Positions 25,002 through 34,384 of a stretch of 45,964 nucleotides of DNA are shown piece after piece; the first letter of the stretch is position 1; the number at the start of each line of letters is the position of its first letter. A model generated the notes under the pieces. The model ran no database searches and was not told the DNA's origin. It saw only the letters and a list, made by a program, of their open reading frames with translations. The stretch comes from Candidatus Acidiferrales bacterium (lineage in GTDB: Bacteria > Acidobacteriota > Terriglobia > Acidiferrales > UBA7541): NCBI GenBank assembly GCA_031296075.1, contig JARLGK010000086.1:1-45964 (forward strand), read 5' to 3'. The position numbers and the translations under genes were made by a program.

Positions 25002-26990
25002 ATGCGTGCACTTGAAAGAATTCGGGAAGTACCGTCTCGTCTCGATGGCTCGTTCGAGAGCCTGCTCGCGCAGTTTTCCGCCACCACACTTGAGCTGAAC
25101 CCATCTGTTGGGACGGTCGAGTTTGCCCGGCGGCTGACAACCCGCGCAGCAGAAATGCTGGGCGCGCGCGCGGTTGTGCTGGCGCTAGGCCGCGGCAGCG
25201 AATGGGAAATTGCCGCGCTGAGCGGGCCGGCCGACCGTTGGGAAAAGTTGGTTCAGGGCCGCCTGGCGGCTGCGTTGGGCGAGCGGGCGACTGTTCCGTC
25301 CGCCGCGCTGCAGTTTGGCACCGGCACGATGTTGCTGGGCCGCGAGCTGGCCGAATCGCTGGGATGGCGCGATTTAATCCTGGTGCGCCTGACGGAGAGC
25401 GAAGGCGAACTGCTGGGCGTGCTGTGCCTGGTGGACCTGGGCCGCGAGCTTTCCGCAACGGAAGGACAGCTCCTCGAAGCGCTGGCGAGCCACGCATCGG
25501 TGGCGCTCGAAAACGTGCGGCTGTTCTCACGGATCGAGCGGTCGCGAAAGCAATGGGTCGAGGATTTTGACGCCATCTCGGATTACATCGTGGTGCACGA
25601 TCATTCCGGGCGAGTGCTGCGGCTGAACCGCGCGCTCGCCGATCTGCTAGAAATGGGTCCGGCGGAAGCGGTCGGCCGGGACATCGGCAAACTGGAACTA
25701 CTGGCATCGCCGGCGCAGCCGGGGCGGTGTCCTTTCTGCCGCAACGCGCGAGCGGCGCTCGAGGAGTTCGTTCACGGGGCGGGCGAACGAACCTATCTGG
25801 TATCCACGTCGCGCATTCACGCCGGCGAAGAAGACGAAGGCCGCACGATCCACGTGTTGAAGGACATCACCGACCGGCGCGAGGCGGAGCGGCGCTACCG
25901 GCGCGAGCGCGATTTCAACCGCAACATCCTGAACAACACGCAGAGCATGATTCTGGTGCTCGACACCGTGGGACTGGTCAGTTACGCGAACCGGCGCTGC
26001 TTCGAAGCGGGATATCGCGAGCAGGATCTGCTGGGCCGGCCGTTGGTGGAAATGGTTCCGCAGGCGCGGCGTCCGGCGCTGGCCGAAGCGCTGGAGCGAA
26101 CTCTCGACGGGACCGCGGTGGAGAATCTGGAGCTGCCGATTTTTCGCGGCAACGGCACCGCCGGGCATTTCTCGATTAGCTTGAGTCCCATGCGGGACGA
26201 GCAGGGCGACATCAACAGCGTGGTCGTGGTGATGGCGGACATCACGGACGCCGCCGACCTGCAAGCGAAACTGATGCACACGGAGAAAATGGCGGCGCTT
26301 GGACAGCTCGTCTCCGGCGTGGCGCACGAAGTGAATAATCCCCTGGCGGCGATCGTGGGATTCACCGATCTGCTGCTCGAAAATCCCGCGGTGCCGGAAG
26401 AAGCGAAGGAAGAGTTGCGGGTGATTCTGCAGGAAGCGCAGCGAACGCGCGTGATCGTGCAGAACCTGCTCAGCTTCGCGCGGCACATGCCGGCGCAACG
26501 CGAGCCCGTGCGCGTGAACTCGGTGCTTCGGCAGACGTTGCAGCTTCGCGCCTACGACTTCTCGAATCACGGCGTCCAGATGACGGAAGGCTACGAGGAC
26601 GAATTGCCACTCACGATCGGGGACCCGCATCAGCTCCAGCAGGTCTTTCTCAATATCCTGAACAACGCCTACGACGCGATTCAGGAAGTGCGGCGTCCCG
26701 GAAAGATTGAGATTTCGACGTCGCATCGCGAGGGGCACGTGGAAATCGCGTTCCGCGACAACGGCCCGGGGATTTCGCATCCCGAGCGTATCTTCGATCC
26801 GTTTTTCACGACGAAGGAAGTGGGCAAGGGGACAGGCCTGGGGCTGAGCATCTGCTACGGCATCATTCGCGCGCATCAAGGCGAGATCGTCGCGCGGAAC
26901 AATGCGGACGGTATCGGCTGCACGTTTGTGGTTCGGCTTCCGGTGGCGGCGCAAGGAGCCGAATTACTGGTGACGGAGAGCGCGCCATGA
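25002..26990 (+). CDS. GAF-PAS-PAS sensor histidine kinase
   Basis: This 662-residue kinase starts at the ATG at 25002; a TTG 39 bases upstream is an alternative. Domains in order are a GAF-like sensor (about 30-175), PAS-like modules (about 190-300 and 305-415), a HisKA domain with phospho-accepting H442 in GVAHEVNNPLAAIVG, and an ATPase domain with NILNNAYDAI, RDNGPGI and GTGLGLSI. No transmembrane segment is evident, so it is probably cytoplasmic and senses an internal signal. A CPFC pair in the first PAS region could bind metal or respond to redox. Its stop overlaps the next receiver gene (ATGA), and the sigma-54 activator after that is the likely final target. Confidence 0.9.
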   Translation: MRALERIREVPSRLDGSFESLLAQFSATTLELNPSVGTVEFARRLTTRAAEMLGARAVVLALGRGSEWEIAALSGPADRWEKLVQGRLAAALGERATVPSAALQFGTGTMLLGRELAESLGWRDLILVRLTESEGELLGVLCLVDLGRELSATEGQLLEALASHASVALENVRLFSRIERSRKQWVEDFDAISDYIVVHDHSGRVLRLNRALADLLEMGPAEAVGRDIGKLELLASPAQPGRCPFCRNARAALEEFVHGAGERTYLVSTSRIHAGEEDEGRTIHVLKDITDRREAERRYRRERDFNRNILNNTQSMILVLDTVGLVSYANRRCFEAGYREQDLLGRPLVEMVPQARRPALAEALERTLDGTAVENLELPIFRGNGTAGHFSISLSPMRDEQGDINSVVVVMADITDAADLQAKLMHTEKMAALGQLVSGVAHEVNNPLAAIVGFTDLLLENPAVPEEAKEELRVILQEAQRTRVIVQNLLSFARHMPAQREPVRVNSVLRQTLQLRAYDFSNHGVQMTEGYEDELPLTIGDPHQLQQVFLNILNNAYDAIQEVRRPGKIEISTSHREGHVEIAFRDNGPGISHPERIFDPFFTTKEVGKGTGLGLSICYGIIRAHQGEIVARNNADGIGCTFVVRLPVAAQGAELLVTESAP

Positions 26991-27391
26991 CGGCGGCGAA
27001 TAGCGCGGCGACGCAAGCGAGGCCACGAATCCTGGTGATCGAAGACGAGCCATCCGTGGCTGCGTTCCTGCGGACTGCGCTCGAGCGGCATGGATACGAC
27101 GTGGTTCCGTCGCCATCAGCGGCCGCGGGTTTGCGATTGCTGGCGTCGAATGATTTTCGCGGAGTGATTTCCGACTTCCGCACGCCGGGCGGGATCAACG
27201 GCGCGGATCTGCACGATTGGGTTCGCCGGCACCGGCCGGAACTCGCCGCGCGAATTGTGTTTATTACCGGCGACACGGCCAGCGCGGAGACCATCGCTTT
27301 GCTCGCGCAGGACGGAACGCCGTGCGTCGAAAAGCCCTTCCGCGTCCAGGAGCTTCTGGCCGCAGTCGAGAAAACCATAGGAAAACCATGA
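26987..27391 (+). CDS. Single-domain response regulator
   Basis: This is a 134-residue receiver with IEDEPS acidic residues, phosphoacceptor Asp in GVISDFRTPGG and lysine in VEKPFRV. It has no output domain. It overlaps the kinase upstream and the NtrC-type gene downstream by four bases each, so the three form a phosphorelay-like unit. It may compete with or buffer phosphate flow to the NtrC-type regulator. Confidence 0.9.
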   Translation: MTAANSAATQARPRILVIEDEPSVAAFLRTALERHGYDVVPSPSAAAGLRLLASNDFRGVISDFRTPGGINGADLHDWVRRHRPELAARIVFITGDTASAETIALLAQDGTPCVEKPFRVQELLAAVEKTIGKP

Positions 27392-28788
27392 AGGAAGAGT
27401 CGCGACTTCGCTTTCTGATCGTGGATGACGAACAGAGCATCCGCCGGCTGTGCATGACGGTCGGCCAGGGTTTGAATCTTGTCTGCGCCGAAGCGGAAAC
27501 GGCCGAGGCCGCGCTCGTGTCGGTCGAGACGGCGCCTCCCGATATCGTGGTCACCGACTTGAAGCTGCCCAGCCTTTCCGGCACGGACTTGCTGCGAAAG
27601 ATCAAAGAGATGCTGCCGCGGGCCGAGGTGGCCATCATGACCGGGCACGGGTCGATCGAGTCCGCCGTGGAGGCCATGCGGGAGGGGGCGTACGACTATA
27701 TCGAAAAGCCGTTTCGCGTGGAGCGATTGCGGCAACTGCTGCAGCGGATGGCGGAAAAGGTGCGTCTGGTCACGGAAAATCAATTTCTGCGCGAGCGCGT
27801 GAACGCGGACACGCAACTCGACGGGATCACCGGCACATCCGCGAAGATTCAGGATGTACTGCGGATGGTCTCGCGGCTCAAGGACATTCGTACGCCAGTC
27901 CTCGTCACCGGTGAAAGCGGAACGGGGAAAGAGCTTGTTGCGCGCGCGATTCATTTCCGCGGGCCGCTGGCGCCGATGCCGTTTATCGCCGTGGATTGCG
28001 GCTCGCTGGTTCCGACGTTGATGGAAAGCGAGCTATTTGGCCATGAGAAGGGCGCGTTCACAGGCGCGCTGAGATCGAAGGCGGGGCTTTTTTACGCGGC
28101 GAACGGTGGCACGATTTTCCTGGATGAAATCGGCGAGTTGCCGCTGGAGCTGCAGGCGAAGCTGCTGCGCGTGCTGCAAGAAAAGGAAATTCGGCCGGTC
28201 GGAAGCAACGAAAAAGTGTCCGTGGACGTGCGCGTGATCGCCGCAACCAACCGCGAGCTCGAAGCGGCCTACCGCGCCGGCACGTTCCGCAAGGATCTAT
28301 ACTTCCGCTTGAACGTCGTCACCGTCCATCTGCCGAGCCTGCGCGAGCGCCGCTCGGATATCCCGCAGCTCGTACACTGCTTTCTGGACCGCTACGCTCC
28401 GGGCGAAAACATTCAGGTGGCTCCCGGCGCGATGAAAAGCTTCTTGCAATATGAATGGCCTGGGAACGTGCGGGAGCTTGAGAACTGCATTGCCCGCGCT
28501 CTGGCGCTGGGCGATCATCGGACTATTGATGTGGCGGACTTGCCGCCTGCGATTCGCGGCGCGGAGGATTCCGGCCTGACGCGCGAGGATGCAGCCGAGC
28601 TTTCCACTACGGCGCTCGCCGATCTGGAGCGCATGACAATCCTGCGCGTGTTCGAGCAGGCCGGAGGCGACAAAGCCCTTGCCGGTAAGATGCTCGGCAT
28701 CAGCCGCGCGACGCTGTATCGCAAACTCAAGCGCTACAATATCGCTTTGCGCTCCTCGCAAAAGGAACTGGTCGAAGCGGTCTCCTAG
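27388..28788 (+). CDS. NtrC-family sigma-54-dependent response regulator
   Basis: This 466-residue protein starts at the ATG overlapping the previous stop. It has an N-terminal receiver (D57 in IVVTDLKLP), a central AAA+ domain with Walker A GESGTGKE near residue 175 and the sigma-54-contacting GAFTGA loop near 222, and a C-terminal Fis-type helix-turn-helix ([16 protein letters not shown]). It activates transcription from -24/-12 promoters by remodelling sigma-54 RNA polymerase. A candidate -24/-12 element lies about 175 bases after its stop, in front of the chemosensory genes, making them plausible targets. Confidence 0.95.
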   Translation: MKEESRLRFLIVDDEQSIRRLCMTVGQGLNLVCAEAETAEAALVSVETAPPDIVVTDLKLPSLSGTDLLRKIKEMLPRAEVAIMTGHGSIESAVEAMREGAYDYIEKPFRVERLRQLLQRMAEKVRLVTENQFLRERVNADTQLDGITGTSAKIQDVLRMVSRLKDIRTPVLVTGESGTGKELVARAIHFRGPLAPMPFIAVDCGSLVPTLMESELFGHEKGAFTGALRSKAGLFYAANGGTIFLDEIGELPLELQAKLLRVLQEKEIRPVGSNEKVSVDVRVIAATNRELEAAYRAGTFRKDLYFRLNVVTVHLPSLRERRSDIPQLVHCFLDRYAPGENIQVAPGAMKSFLQYEWPGNVRELENCIARALALGDHRTIDVADLPPAIRGAEDSGLTREDAAELSTTALADLERMTILRVFEQAGGDKALAGKMLGISRATLYRKLKRYNIALRSSQKELVEAVS

Positions 28789-28963
28789 GCCGCTTTGAGA
28801 CTTCTCGTCGCATCGCGCCTTTCTCGATCAAAGATCGGCTGCCAAGCGCCGGCTTGAGACGAATCTGTGTCAGCTTGAGACAGACGACTAATCGGGCCGC
28901 TCGGGCCCGCCAGTAAGAGCAAGCTAGCGAACGACTTAGATTTCCTTTCACCCAAAAATCTTT

Positions 28964-28977
28964 GGCTGCCCTCGTGC
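28964..28977 (+). promoter_or_regulatory. Possible sigma-54 (-24/-12) promoter element
   Basis: TTGGCTGCCCTCGTGCA places GG and GC exactly 10 bases apart, the spacing of sigma-54 promoters (consensus TGGCAC-N5-TTGC). The TGGC and TGCA parts match; the middle does not match well. It lies between the NtrC-type gene and the next gene start at 29085. Confidence 0.3.
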
Positions 28978-29084
28978 AATTGTCGACGAGCCAGGCACAG
29001 GTGCATCTCGGTTTGGCGCAGCTGCTCCAACCTACCCGACCGGCGAGAGTTTCGGATCGGGCGGGCGAAAGGAACAGAAAACCT

Positions 29085-29435
29085 TTGCCAAGTGAAGCGG
29101 AAGTTGCGGCGGTTCTGTCGGATCTGACGTGTGTTGAGAAACTGGCGCAACTTTTTCCCGGTGTCTCACCGGTCCGGATTCCGGTGTGCGTCACAACCGT
29201 GGTTACCGGACGCCGACGGTTGCAGGAGCAGACAGTGATTGAGTTTGGGACGGCGCGCGAGGTTCTGTTCGCTTCGACGTTGCCGCTCGAATTCGAAGAC
29301 CAGGTGCGCCTGGTGAATTCGGATGGCTCGCTCGACGCCCGCGCCACGGTGGTTGCCGTGCGGTACCACGGCGGCCGCAAAGCCGTCGCGGTACGCTTCG
29401 TGGGCGAAGTCGGAAACTGGATCATCAAACCATGA
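29085..29435 (+). CDS. PilZ-like domain protein
   Basis: This protein has about 116 residues from the TTG at 29085, which has AAAGGA about 11 bases upstream; a frame extending to 28962 has no start signal. The C-terminal two thirds show the strand pattern of a PilZ domain: VLFASTLPLEFEDQVRLV, then ARATVVAVRYHGGRKAVAVRF. The canonical R-x-x-x-R and DxSxxG motifs are weak or absent, so cyclic di-GMP binding is uncertain. The stop overlaps the next gene (ATGA). Confidence 0.6.
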   Translation: MPSEAEVAAVLSDLTCVEKLAQLFPGVSPVRIPVCVTTVVTGRRRLQEQTVIEFGTAREVLFASTLPLEFEDQVRLVNSDGSLDARATVVAVRYHGGRKAVAVRFVGEVGNWIIKP

Positions 29436-31039
29436 CCCCAAAAACTCCGAGCACGACGATGAACCCTCCGCGTTCCGCGGAGAAAATGAACGAACGAAGC
29501 CCCGCCGATTTGGCGGCGCAGTGGCGGGAAGCGCGGCTCGTGTACCCGATCTACGCCGCGCTGGCCACGCAATTCGATCTCGCGCCGCTGCCGTACGCTT
29601 CCGGCGAGCTTCCGCCGGAGCGGCCCACGCGCGAAGCCTTCGATGGCGATCTGAAGTGGCTCGCGGCGCTGGACCAGAAAGTGCTGGCGTACCAAATCCG
29701 CCAGCTTCCGCCGCAGATTCTCAACGGGAGCGAAGAAGGCTTGCGCGCCCTAATTCACCGCCAACTGAGAAAGCCGGATAAGACGAACGCGGACCGCGAC
29801 AAGATTGACTTGCTGCTGGTGCAATATTTTGTGATGTGCGCGGCGGAGGATCTGCTTCACAAAGAGGTTGCGCTCAACGACGTGGCACGAACGCTGGCGC
29901 CTGTACTGGTCGAGGCGGATGCGACTCCGCTGGAATGGTGCGAGCCGCTCGAACAGATTCTTGAAAAGACGAAGCACTGTCAAAGTCTCCGCGACCTGAT
30001 GGAGGATGGTTTCATTGAGCAGGGGCGGATGCTGAAGGAGGCGGCCGGCGCGATGTTCTACGATCCCGCCGCGCTGGTAGCCTTCTGCCGATTCAACTTT
30101 CTTTTGCGGCGCGCATTCATCCGGATGCTCCATGCCGATTTGAGCGCGGTGCGGGAAGCCGTCGACTCGCTCGAAGCCAAGGGAGTGAAAACGGTGGATT
30201 GCCGCCGCGCCGATTTCTCCGCCGCGGAAACCACAACGCAGCTTCGATACTTCTGCCAAAACTGGCGGCAGCCGTTCCAAAAGGACTACACGGAAAACTC
30301 GGTCCGCCACTCGTTCGAGCAGCTCCTGGCACTACGCGCCGATCTGGAAGAAGCGCTCGGGCGCAAGCAATCCGGCACTAAATCAGCCTCCAAACCTGCA
30401 CGAGAAGATATAACCGTGGCGGCTCCCGAAGACGACATGCTGGCGATGATGAATACGACTCCCACCGACATGCGCAACGCTCCTGCCGTCCAGCCTCCGG
30501 CGCAGAAAAAACAAGAACTGCCCGTCGAGGATTGGGTCGAAGACAAACCGCAGGCAGCGCCGGTCGCCGCACAAGTCACCGGACAACAGCCGGCAAAACA
30601 CGCAGCGGATGTTCCCGCTGCTCCCACGGCCGCCGCGGAAGCGGGAAAGTGCCTCGAAGCCATCTGGGAACAGTTGATTGCCGCGCCCCCTTCGCGCGGC
30701 CGTTCGATGTCCACGGTGATTTTGCAGAATACGAAGGTGCTGCTCTCGTCGTGGGAAGTCGCGGCGTTTGTCGAAAAGGGGAGCCAGGAATCGGAGGACT
30801 TGCGGCGCGCCGTGGTGGCGCGCGCTATCCTCGCGCTCGCCGTTGAAAAGCGGAAGCGTTCCGGAGAAGAGAGCGCGCTGGCCTCGGCGCTGGTGCTGGC
30901 GCGCACCGAAGTTTCCTACTTCCAGGGCCGAGTCGAGCAGGCCAAGAAGGCAAAGAACACGGAAGCCGCCGTCAATCTCGGCATCAGCACCAAGCGCCTG
31001 CTCTCGTGCATGGAAGAAGCGGAAACACTTCAGTCTTAA
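29432..31039 (+). CDS. Unknown 535-residue protein of the chemosensory operon
   Basis: I do not recognise a family. The first 330 residues are largely helical in composition. Tryptophan/tyrosine-containing segments (AAQWREARLVYPIYAAL, then RYFCQNWRQPF) stand out. A low-complexity Pro/Ala/Gln linker spans about 350-400. The last 130 residues are helical (KCLEAIWEQLIAAP, then AVVARAILALAVEKRKRSG). There is no signal peptide or membrane segment. The start overlaps the PilZ-like gene stop, and a signalling pseudo-kinase follows 16 bases later. That placement suggests a cytoplasmic partner or scaffold of this chemosensory system, but this is only inference. Confidence 0.75.
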   Translation: MTPKTPSTTMNPPRSAEKMNERSPADLAAQWREARLVYPIYAALATQFDLAPLPYASGELPPERPTREAFDGDLKWLAALDQKVLAYQIRQLPPQILNGSEEGLRALIHRQLRKPDKTNADRDKIDLLLVQYFVMCAAEDLLHKEVALNDVARTLAPVLVEADATPLEWCEPLEQILEKTKHCQSLRDLMEDGFIEQGRMLKEAAGAMFYDPAALVAFCRFNFLLRRAFIRMLHADLSAVREAVDSLEAKGVKTVDCRRADFSAAETTTQLRYFCQNWRQPFQKDYTENSVRHSFEQLLALRADLEEALGRKQSGTKSASKPAREDITVAAPEDDMLAMMNTTPTDMRNAPAVQPPAQKKQELPVEDWVEDKPQAAPVAAQVTGQQPAKHAADVPAAPTAAAEAGKCLEAIWEQLIAAPPSRGRSMSTVILQNTKVLLSSWEVAAFVEKGSQESEDLRRAVVARAILALAVEKRKRSGEESALASALVLARTEVSYFQGRVEQAKKAKNTEAAVNLGISTKRLLSCMEEAETLQS

Positions 31040-31055
31040 GCCGCGCTAAGGAGTT

Positions 31056-31748
31056 GTGGAACCCTTGATCCCCTCGAGCGTCCTGATCGTTTCGGACGAC
31101 ACGGAATTCGCGCGCACCCTTACGGCGCGCTGGCAGGCGGAGCGGCACGTCCCGGAAATCACGCTGGTCACCAGCGGCGTCTGGCATCCCTCGAGCGCGT
31201 CAAATTACGATCTGGTCATCATCGGGCCTGTCCGCGACGGAAATCCTGCTTCGATCCTCGCCGCGGTAAATTCCTCGCCCCGCGCGGCGGCGATCTATTT
31301 TGCCGAAGAGGAAAAGAATATTCCCTCGCTTCACGCCGAGCACCCGCATCTGCTGATTGTTCCCCGGCAAGATGGCTGGGCGGGAACTCTGATCCTGATT
31401 TCGATTGAAGCGCTGCGGCGCGTCGAAGCGCTTCGTCGGGCGCAGCGCGCCGAAGGGCTGGCGCTCGCGTCGCAGGGTCACGCAACGCTGGGACGCTACA
31501 TGCTCGACATGCGTCCGAGCTTCAACAACGCGTTGACGTCCGTCCTGGGCAATGCGGACCTCCTGCTGCTGGAACCTGGACAGGCCACGGGCGAAAGCCG
31601 CGAGCAGATTCAGACCATCCATACGATGGCGCTGCGATTGAACGAAATCATGCAGCGATTCTCATCGCTGGCGACCGAGGTACGGGCCGGTGAGAAAGAA
31701 TCTCAAGCTGAGACGGAAGGCTCGTCGCATCGCCTGGTGAGCCGGTGA
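31056..31748 (+). CDS. Degenerate receiver plus pseudo-HisKA protein
   Basis: This 230-residue protein starts at a GTG preceded by AAGGAG. Residues about 7-115 look like a receiver fold (VLIVSDDTEFARTL), but the phosphoacceptor position is Gly57 (YDLVIIGPV) and the conserved lysine position is not kept. Residues about 135-205 resemble a HisKA dimerisation helix (RPSFNNALTSVLGNADLLLLE). The histidine that normally precedes NN by three residues is Pro154, and no ATPase domain follows. It can probably dimerise but neither accept nor donate phosphate in the usual way. A scaffold or phosphotransfer inhibitor role is possible. Confidence 0.65.
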   Translation: MEPLIPSSVLIVSDDTEFARTLTARWQAERHVPEITLVTSGVWHPSSASNYDLVIIGPVRDGNPASILAAVNSSPRAAAIYFAEEEKNIPSLHAEHPHLLIVPRQDGWAGTLILISIEALRRVEALRRAQRAEGLALASQGHATLGRYMLDMRPSFNNALTSVLGNADLLLLEPGQATGESREQIQTIHTMALRLNEIMQRFSSLATEVRAGEKESQAETEGSSHRLVSR

Positions 31749-31890
31749 TGAGCAGCCGCCGCACACCCGTAAACCGCACGAAATGCATGCGGTTGCAAAC
31801 CAGACGCCGGCCCGAAACACCGTGCGACAGGTGGCTAGGGAGTTGCAATTCTTTCTTCGGGGATTTGAGCGTGGAGGTGTGGAAGTGGTG

Positions 31891-32247
31891 ATGAAAGTCC
31901 TGGTGGTGGATGACTCGCCGGCGGAAATTCGCCTGCTTCAATCTGTTTTGCAGCAAGCTGGTTTTCATTCGGTGGCAATTTCCGATCCGACGAAGGTCGA
32001 AGAAAAAATCGAGGAAGAGCGCCCGAACGTGATCCTGCTCGACGTGGTAATGCCGCAGCGGAACGGCTTTCAAGTCTGTCGCGACCTGAAGAGCCAGGAG
32101 ATATACGCGAAGATTCCGGTAATTCTGGTGACATCGAAGACGGCGCCGAGCGACCGCTACTGGGGCGAGCAGCAGGGCGCCAACGGTTACATTGCGAAGC
32201 CTTTTACGCCGGATGAACTGATCAACGCCGTGAAGAGGTTTGAGTGA
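31891..32247 (+). CDS. CheY/PilH-type response regulator
   Basis: This 118-residue single receiver has KVLVVDDSPAEIRLL, phosphoacceptor Asp in VILLDVVMPQRNGF and lysine in YIAKPFTPD. The ATG at 31891 follows a GGAGG; an in-frame GTG 12 bases earlier is possible. All phosphorylation residues are present, unlike some neighbours. The stop overlaps the following cheW start. It resembles PilG/PilH-type regulators of twitching systems. Confidence 0.9.
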   Translation: MKVLVVDDSPAEIRLLQSVLQQAGFHSVAISDPTKVEEKIEEERPNVILLDVVMPQRNGFQVCRDLKSQEIYAKIPVILVTSKTAPSDRYWGEQQGANGYIAKPFTPDELINAVKRFE

Positions 32248-32774
32248 TGGCGATGGAGCCGGAAAACGCCGGGCTGGCCGTGGAACTCGACAATGGCGAG
32301 TTCCTGGAAAGCGAATTGTCGCCGGAGGAGCGCCGGCCCGAACGCCAGTACTGCGTTTTTCGCGCGGGCCGCGAGCGATTCTGCCTCAACGTGCTCGAAG
32401 TGGAGGAAGTGGTGGATTGGCCGATCGTGACGCGCATTCCGCTGGCGCCTTCGTTCCTGATGGGCGTTTTCAATCTGCGGGGCACCATCGTGCCGCTCAT
32501 GGATATCGCGTTTACGGAGGGACGCCGGCCGGGCCTGTTGCCGAAGCACGTGGTAGTGGCCGCGATCAAGGGCGACGCTCAACGCGAAGATCTGCGAATC
32601 GGCATCGCCGCCGATGAAGTGATCGGAACGTTCTCGGCGGCCGAGGAAGCTTTGCTCGATCAGGCTCCGGCGGAGGTGCCGCACTGCCGCGGAATGCTGC
32701 GGCACGAAGACCGGCTGGCGCTGGTCGTGGACCTGAGGCGCCTCACCGATGTGTTTCCCGTGCCGGTGATATGA
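32247..32774 (+). CDS. cheW: CheW adaptor, second chemosensory system
   Basis: This protein has about 175 residues. After 30 variable residues comes a CheW domain: [30 protein letters not shown] and [14 protein letters not shown]. It links the receptor and CheA of the plus-strand operon. The start overlaps the receiver stop, and the stop overlaps a 34-codon ORF (ATGA). Confidence 0.92.
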   Translation: MAMEPENAGLAVELDNGEFLESELSPEERRPERQYCVFRAGRERFCLNVLEVEEVVDWPIVTRIPLAPSFLMGVFNLRGTIVPLMDIAFTEGRRPGLLPKHVVVAAIKGDAQREDLRIGIAADEVIGTFSAAEEALLDQAPAEVPHCRGMLRHEDRLALVVDLRRLTDVFPVPVI

Positions 32775-32875
32775 AACGGCGCGAAAAAGAGTTTGCGATG
32801 GACGAAATCGGCCCCGACATTTTCGAAGTCCGCTCCGGTTTGATGAGCGCACAAGTTCTTGGGAGGAAGTCATGA
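32771..32875 (+). CDS. 34-codon ORF bridging cheW and mcp
   Basis: The ATG at 32771 overlaps the cheW stop and its TGA at 32873-32875 overlaps the mcp ATG, both as ATGA. It therefore fills the gap exactly. The predicted peptide ([20 protein letters not shown], then a 14-residue tail ending GRKS) is charged and has no signal or membrane segment. The mcp ribosome-binding site (GGGAGG) lies inside its end. It may be a real micropeptide or simply a translation-coupling leader; no homolog is recognised. Confidence 0.4.
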   Translation: MKRREKEFAMDEIGPDIFEVRSGLMSAQVLGRKS

Positions 32876-34326
32876 AAGCTCGTTTGAGTTCGACAATCTG
32901 GTTGCTGGTCTTCGGGATCGGCGTGGCTCTATTCGGAGTTCTCGGCCTGGCATACCACGCGGGCAAGGAATCGGGCGGGCTGTCTCTGCTCGACGCGCCT
33001 TCTCTGCCGGGAAGCGCCAGCGGACCGTTGCTGGCCGCCATCGCCCTGGCGGTCGCCGCCGCCCTGGCGGTGATGTTCGTCCTGAGCAAGCGCGTGATCA
33101 CGCCGGTGAGTGAGCTCGCGAAATTCTCCGAGCGCCTGGTTGCCGGGGATGCGCGCGCGCGTGCGGAGTTCGATAGCGACGACGAGTTCGGTCAGATTGC
33201 GGAGAACTTGAATCGCAGCGCCGCGAAGGTCGCGCACGCCGTGACGAACCAGCAGGCGCAGGATTCGCTGCAGCGCAGCATCACCGACCTGCTCAGCACG
33301 ATCAATCAAGTGGCGCGCGGCGACCTGACCATCCGCGGCAAGGTCACCAACGACGCGCTGGGCAACGTCGTGGATTCGGTGAACTTCATGCTCGACAACT
33401 TTACCAAGGTTCTCGAGCGCGTCCGCAAGGCAGCCATTGACGTCAGCACCAGCGCCAATCAGATTCTCGAAGCGGCCGACGATATGACCGCCGGCGCCAC
33501 GCAACAGGACCAGGAAATCACGAACACATCGTCCGCCGTGGAAGAGCTTACGGTTTCGATGAAGCAGGTGTCGAACAACGCGGAAGCCAGCGCCGAAGCG
33601 GCGCGCCGCGCGCTCGACGCCGCCGAACAGGGCAACCGCGCCGTGAGCGATACGCTCGAAGGAATGCAGCGCATCCGCGCGTCGGTGCAGGCCACCGCGA
33701 AGAAGATCAAGTCGCTGGGCGACCGCTCCCTGGAAATTTCGGAAATCATCAACGTGATCAACGACATCACCGAGCAGACCAACCTACTCGCGCTCAATGC
33801 CGCGATCGAAGCAGCCCGCGCCGGTGAAGCCGGCCGCGGTTTCGCCGTGGTCGCGGACGAGGTTCGCAAGCTGGCCGAGCACTCCCGCAGCGCGACGAAA
33901 GATATCGCGGCGCTCATCAAGGCCATTCAGGCCGAGACGAACGAAGCGGTCGTCGTGATGGAAGAGGGCACGCGCGAGGTGGAAGTCGGCGCGAGCCTCG
34001 CGGATCAGGCGGGCAAGGCGCTCGAAGCAATTTCGAGCGTGGTGCGGCAATCCGCCGAGCTCGTGCAGGAAATTTCACTTGCATCGAAACAGCAGGTGCG
34101 CGGAACGGAAGGCGTCGCGAACGCCATGCAGATCATTTCCGGCATCACCCGGCAGACCACGCAGGGCGCGAAGCAGACGGCTGGGACGGTCGGGAACATG
34201 GTGAAGCTCTCCGAGCAGCTGAACGAAGCGCTGGCGCAGTTCCGCTCGCAGTCCGCGCGGGCCGGCGAATCCGCGCCTGCAACAGAAGAGACGCGGTCGA
34301 AAGAGCCAGTGGGGGCGCGCAGGTAG
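32872..34326 (+). CDS. mcp: Methyl-accepting chemotaxis protein with minimal periplasmic region
   Basis: This 484-residue receptor has TM1 at about residues 6-27 and TM2 at about 45-68, leaving only about 20 residues between them, so there is no sizeable external sensor. HAMP follows at about 70-125 ([17 protein letters not shown]), then a second HAMP-like or linker region ([19 protein letters not shown]). The signalling hairpin is canonical ([19 protein letters not shown], then [16 protein letters not shown]). Signals may enter through the membrane or through a partner, as proposed for some PilJ-like receptors. It sits between cheW and cheR of the plus-strand operon. Confidence 0.93.
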   Translation: MKARLSSTIWLLVFGIGVALFGVLGLAYHAGKESGGLSLLDAPSLPGSASGPLLAAIALAVAAALAVMFVLSKRVITPVSELAKFSERLVAGDARARAEFDSDDEFGQIAENLNRSAAKVAHAVTNQQAQDSLQRSITDLLSTINQVARGDLTIRGKVTNDALGNVVDSVNFMLDNFTKVLERVRKAAIDVSTSANQILEAADDMTAGATQQDQEITNTSSAVEELTVSMKQVSNNAEASAEAARRALDAAEQGNRAVSDTLEGMQRIRASVQATAKKIKSLGDRSLEISEIINVINDITEQTNLLALNAAIEAARAGEAGRGFAVVADEVRKLAEHSRSATKDIAALIKAIQAETNEAVVVMEEGTREVEVGASLADQAGKALEAISSVVRQSAELVQEISLASKQQVRGTEGVANAMQIISGITRQTTQGAKQTAGTVGNMVKLSEQLNEALAQFRSQSARAGESAPATEETRSKEPVGARR

Positions 34327-34384
34327 CGGCAAACTCCGCGAACCGGCGCCCGATACAAACGGACGCCGGCGCTGAACGCCGAAC

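Noticed and set aside
31748-31891. A 47-codon plus-strand ORF whose start and stop overlap neighbouring genes (TGATG at both ends)
   Set aside because: The predicted peptide is rich in Arg, Cys and Trp and lacks protein-like character. The next gene has its own GGAGG site within it. Chance overlap in GC-rich DNA seems more likely, although ribosome profiling could revise this.
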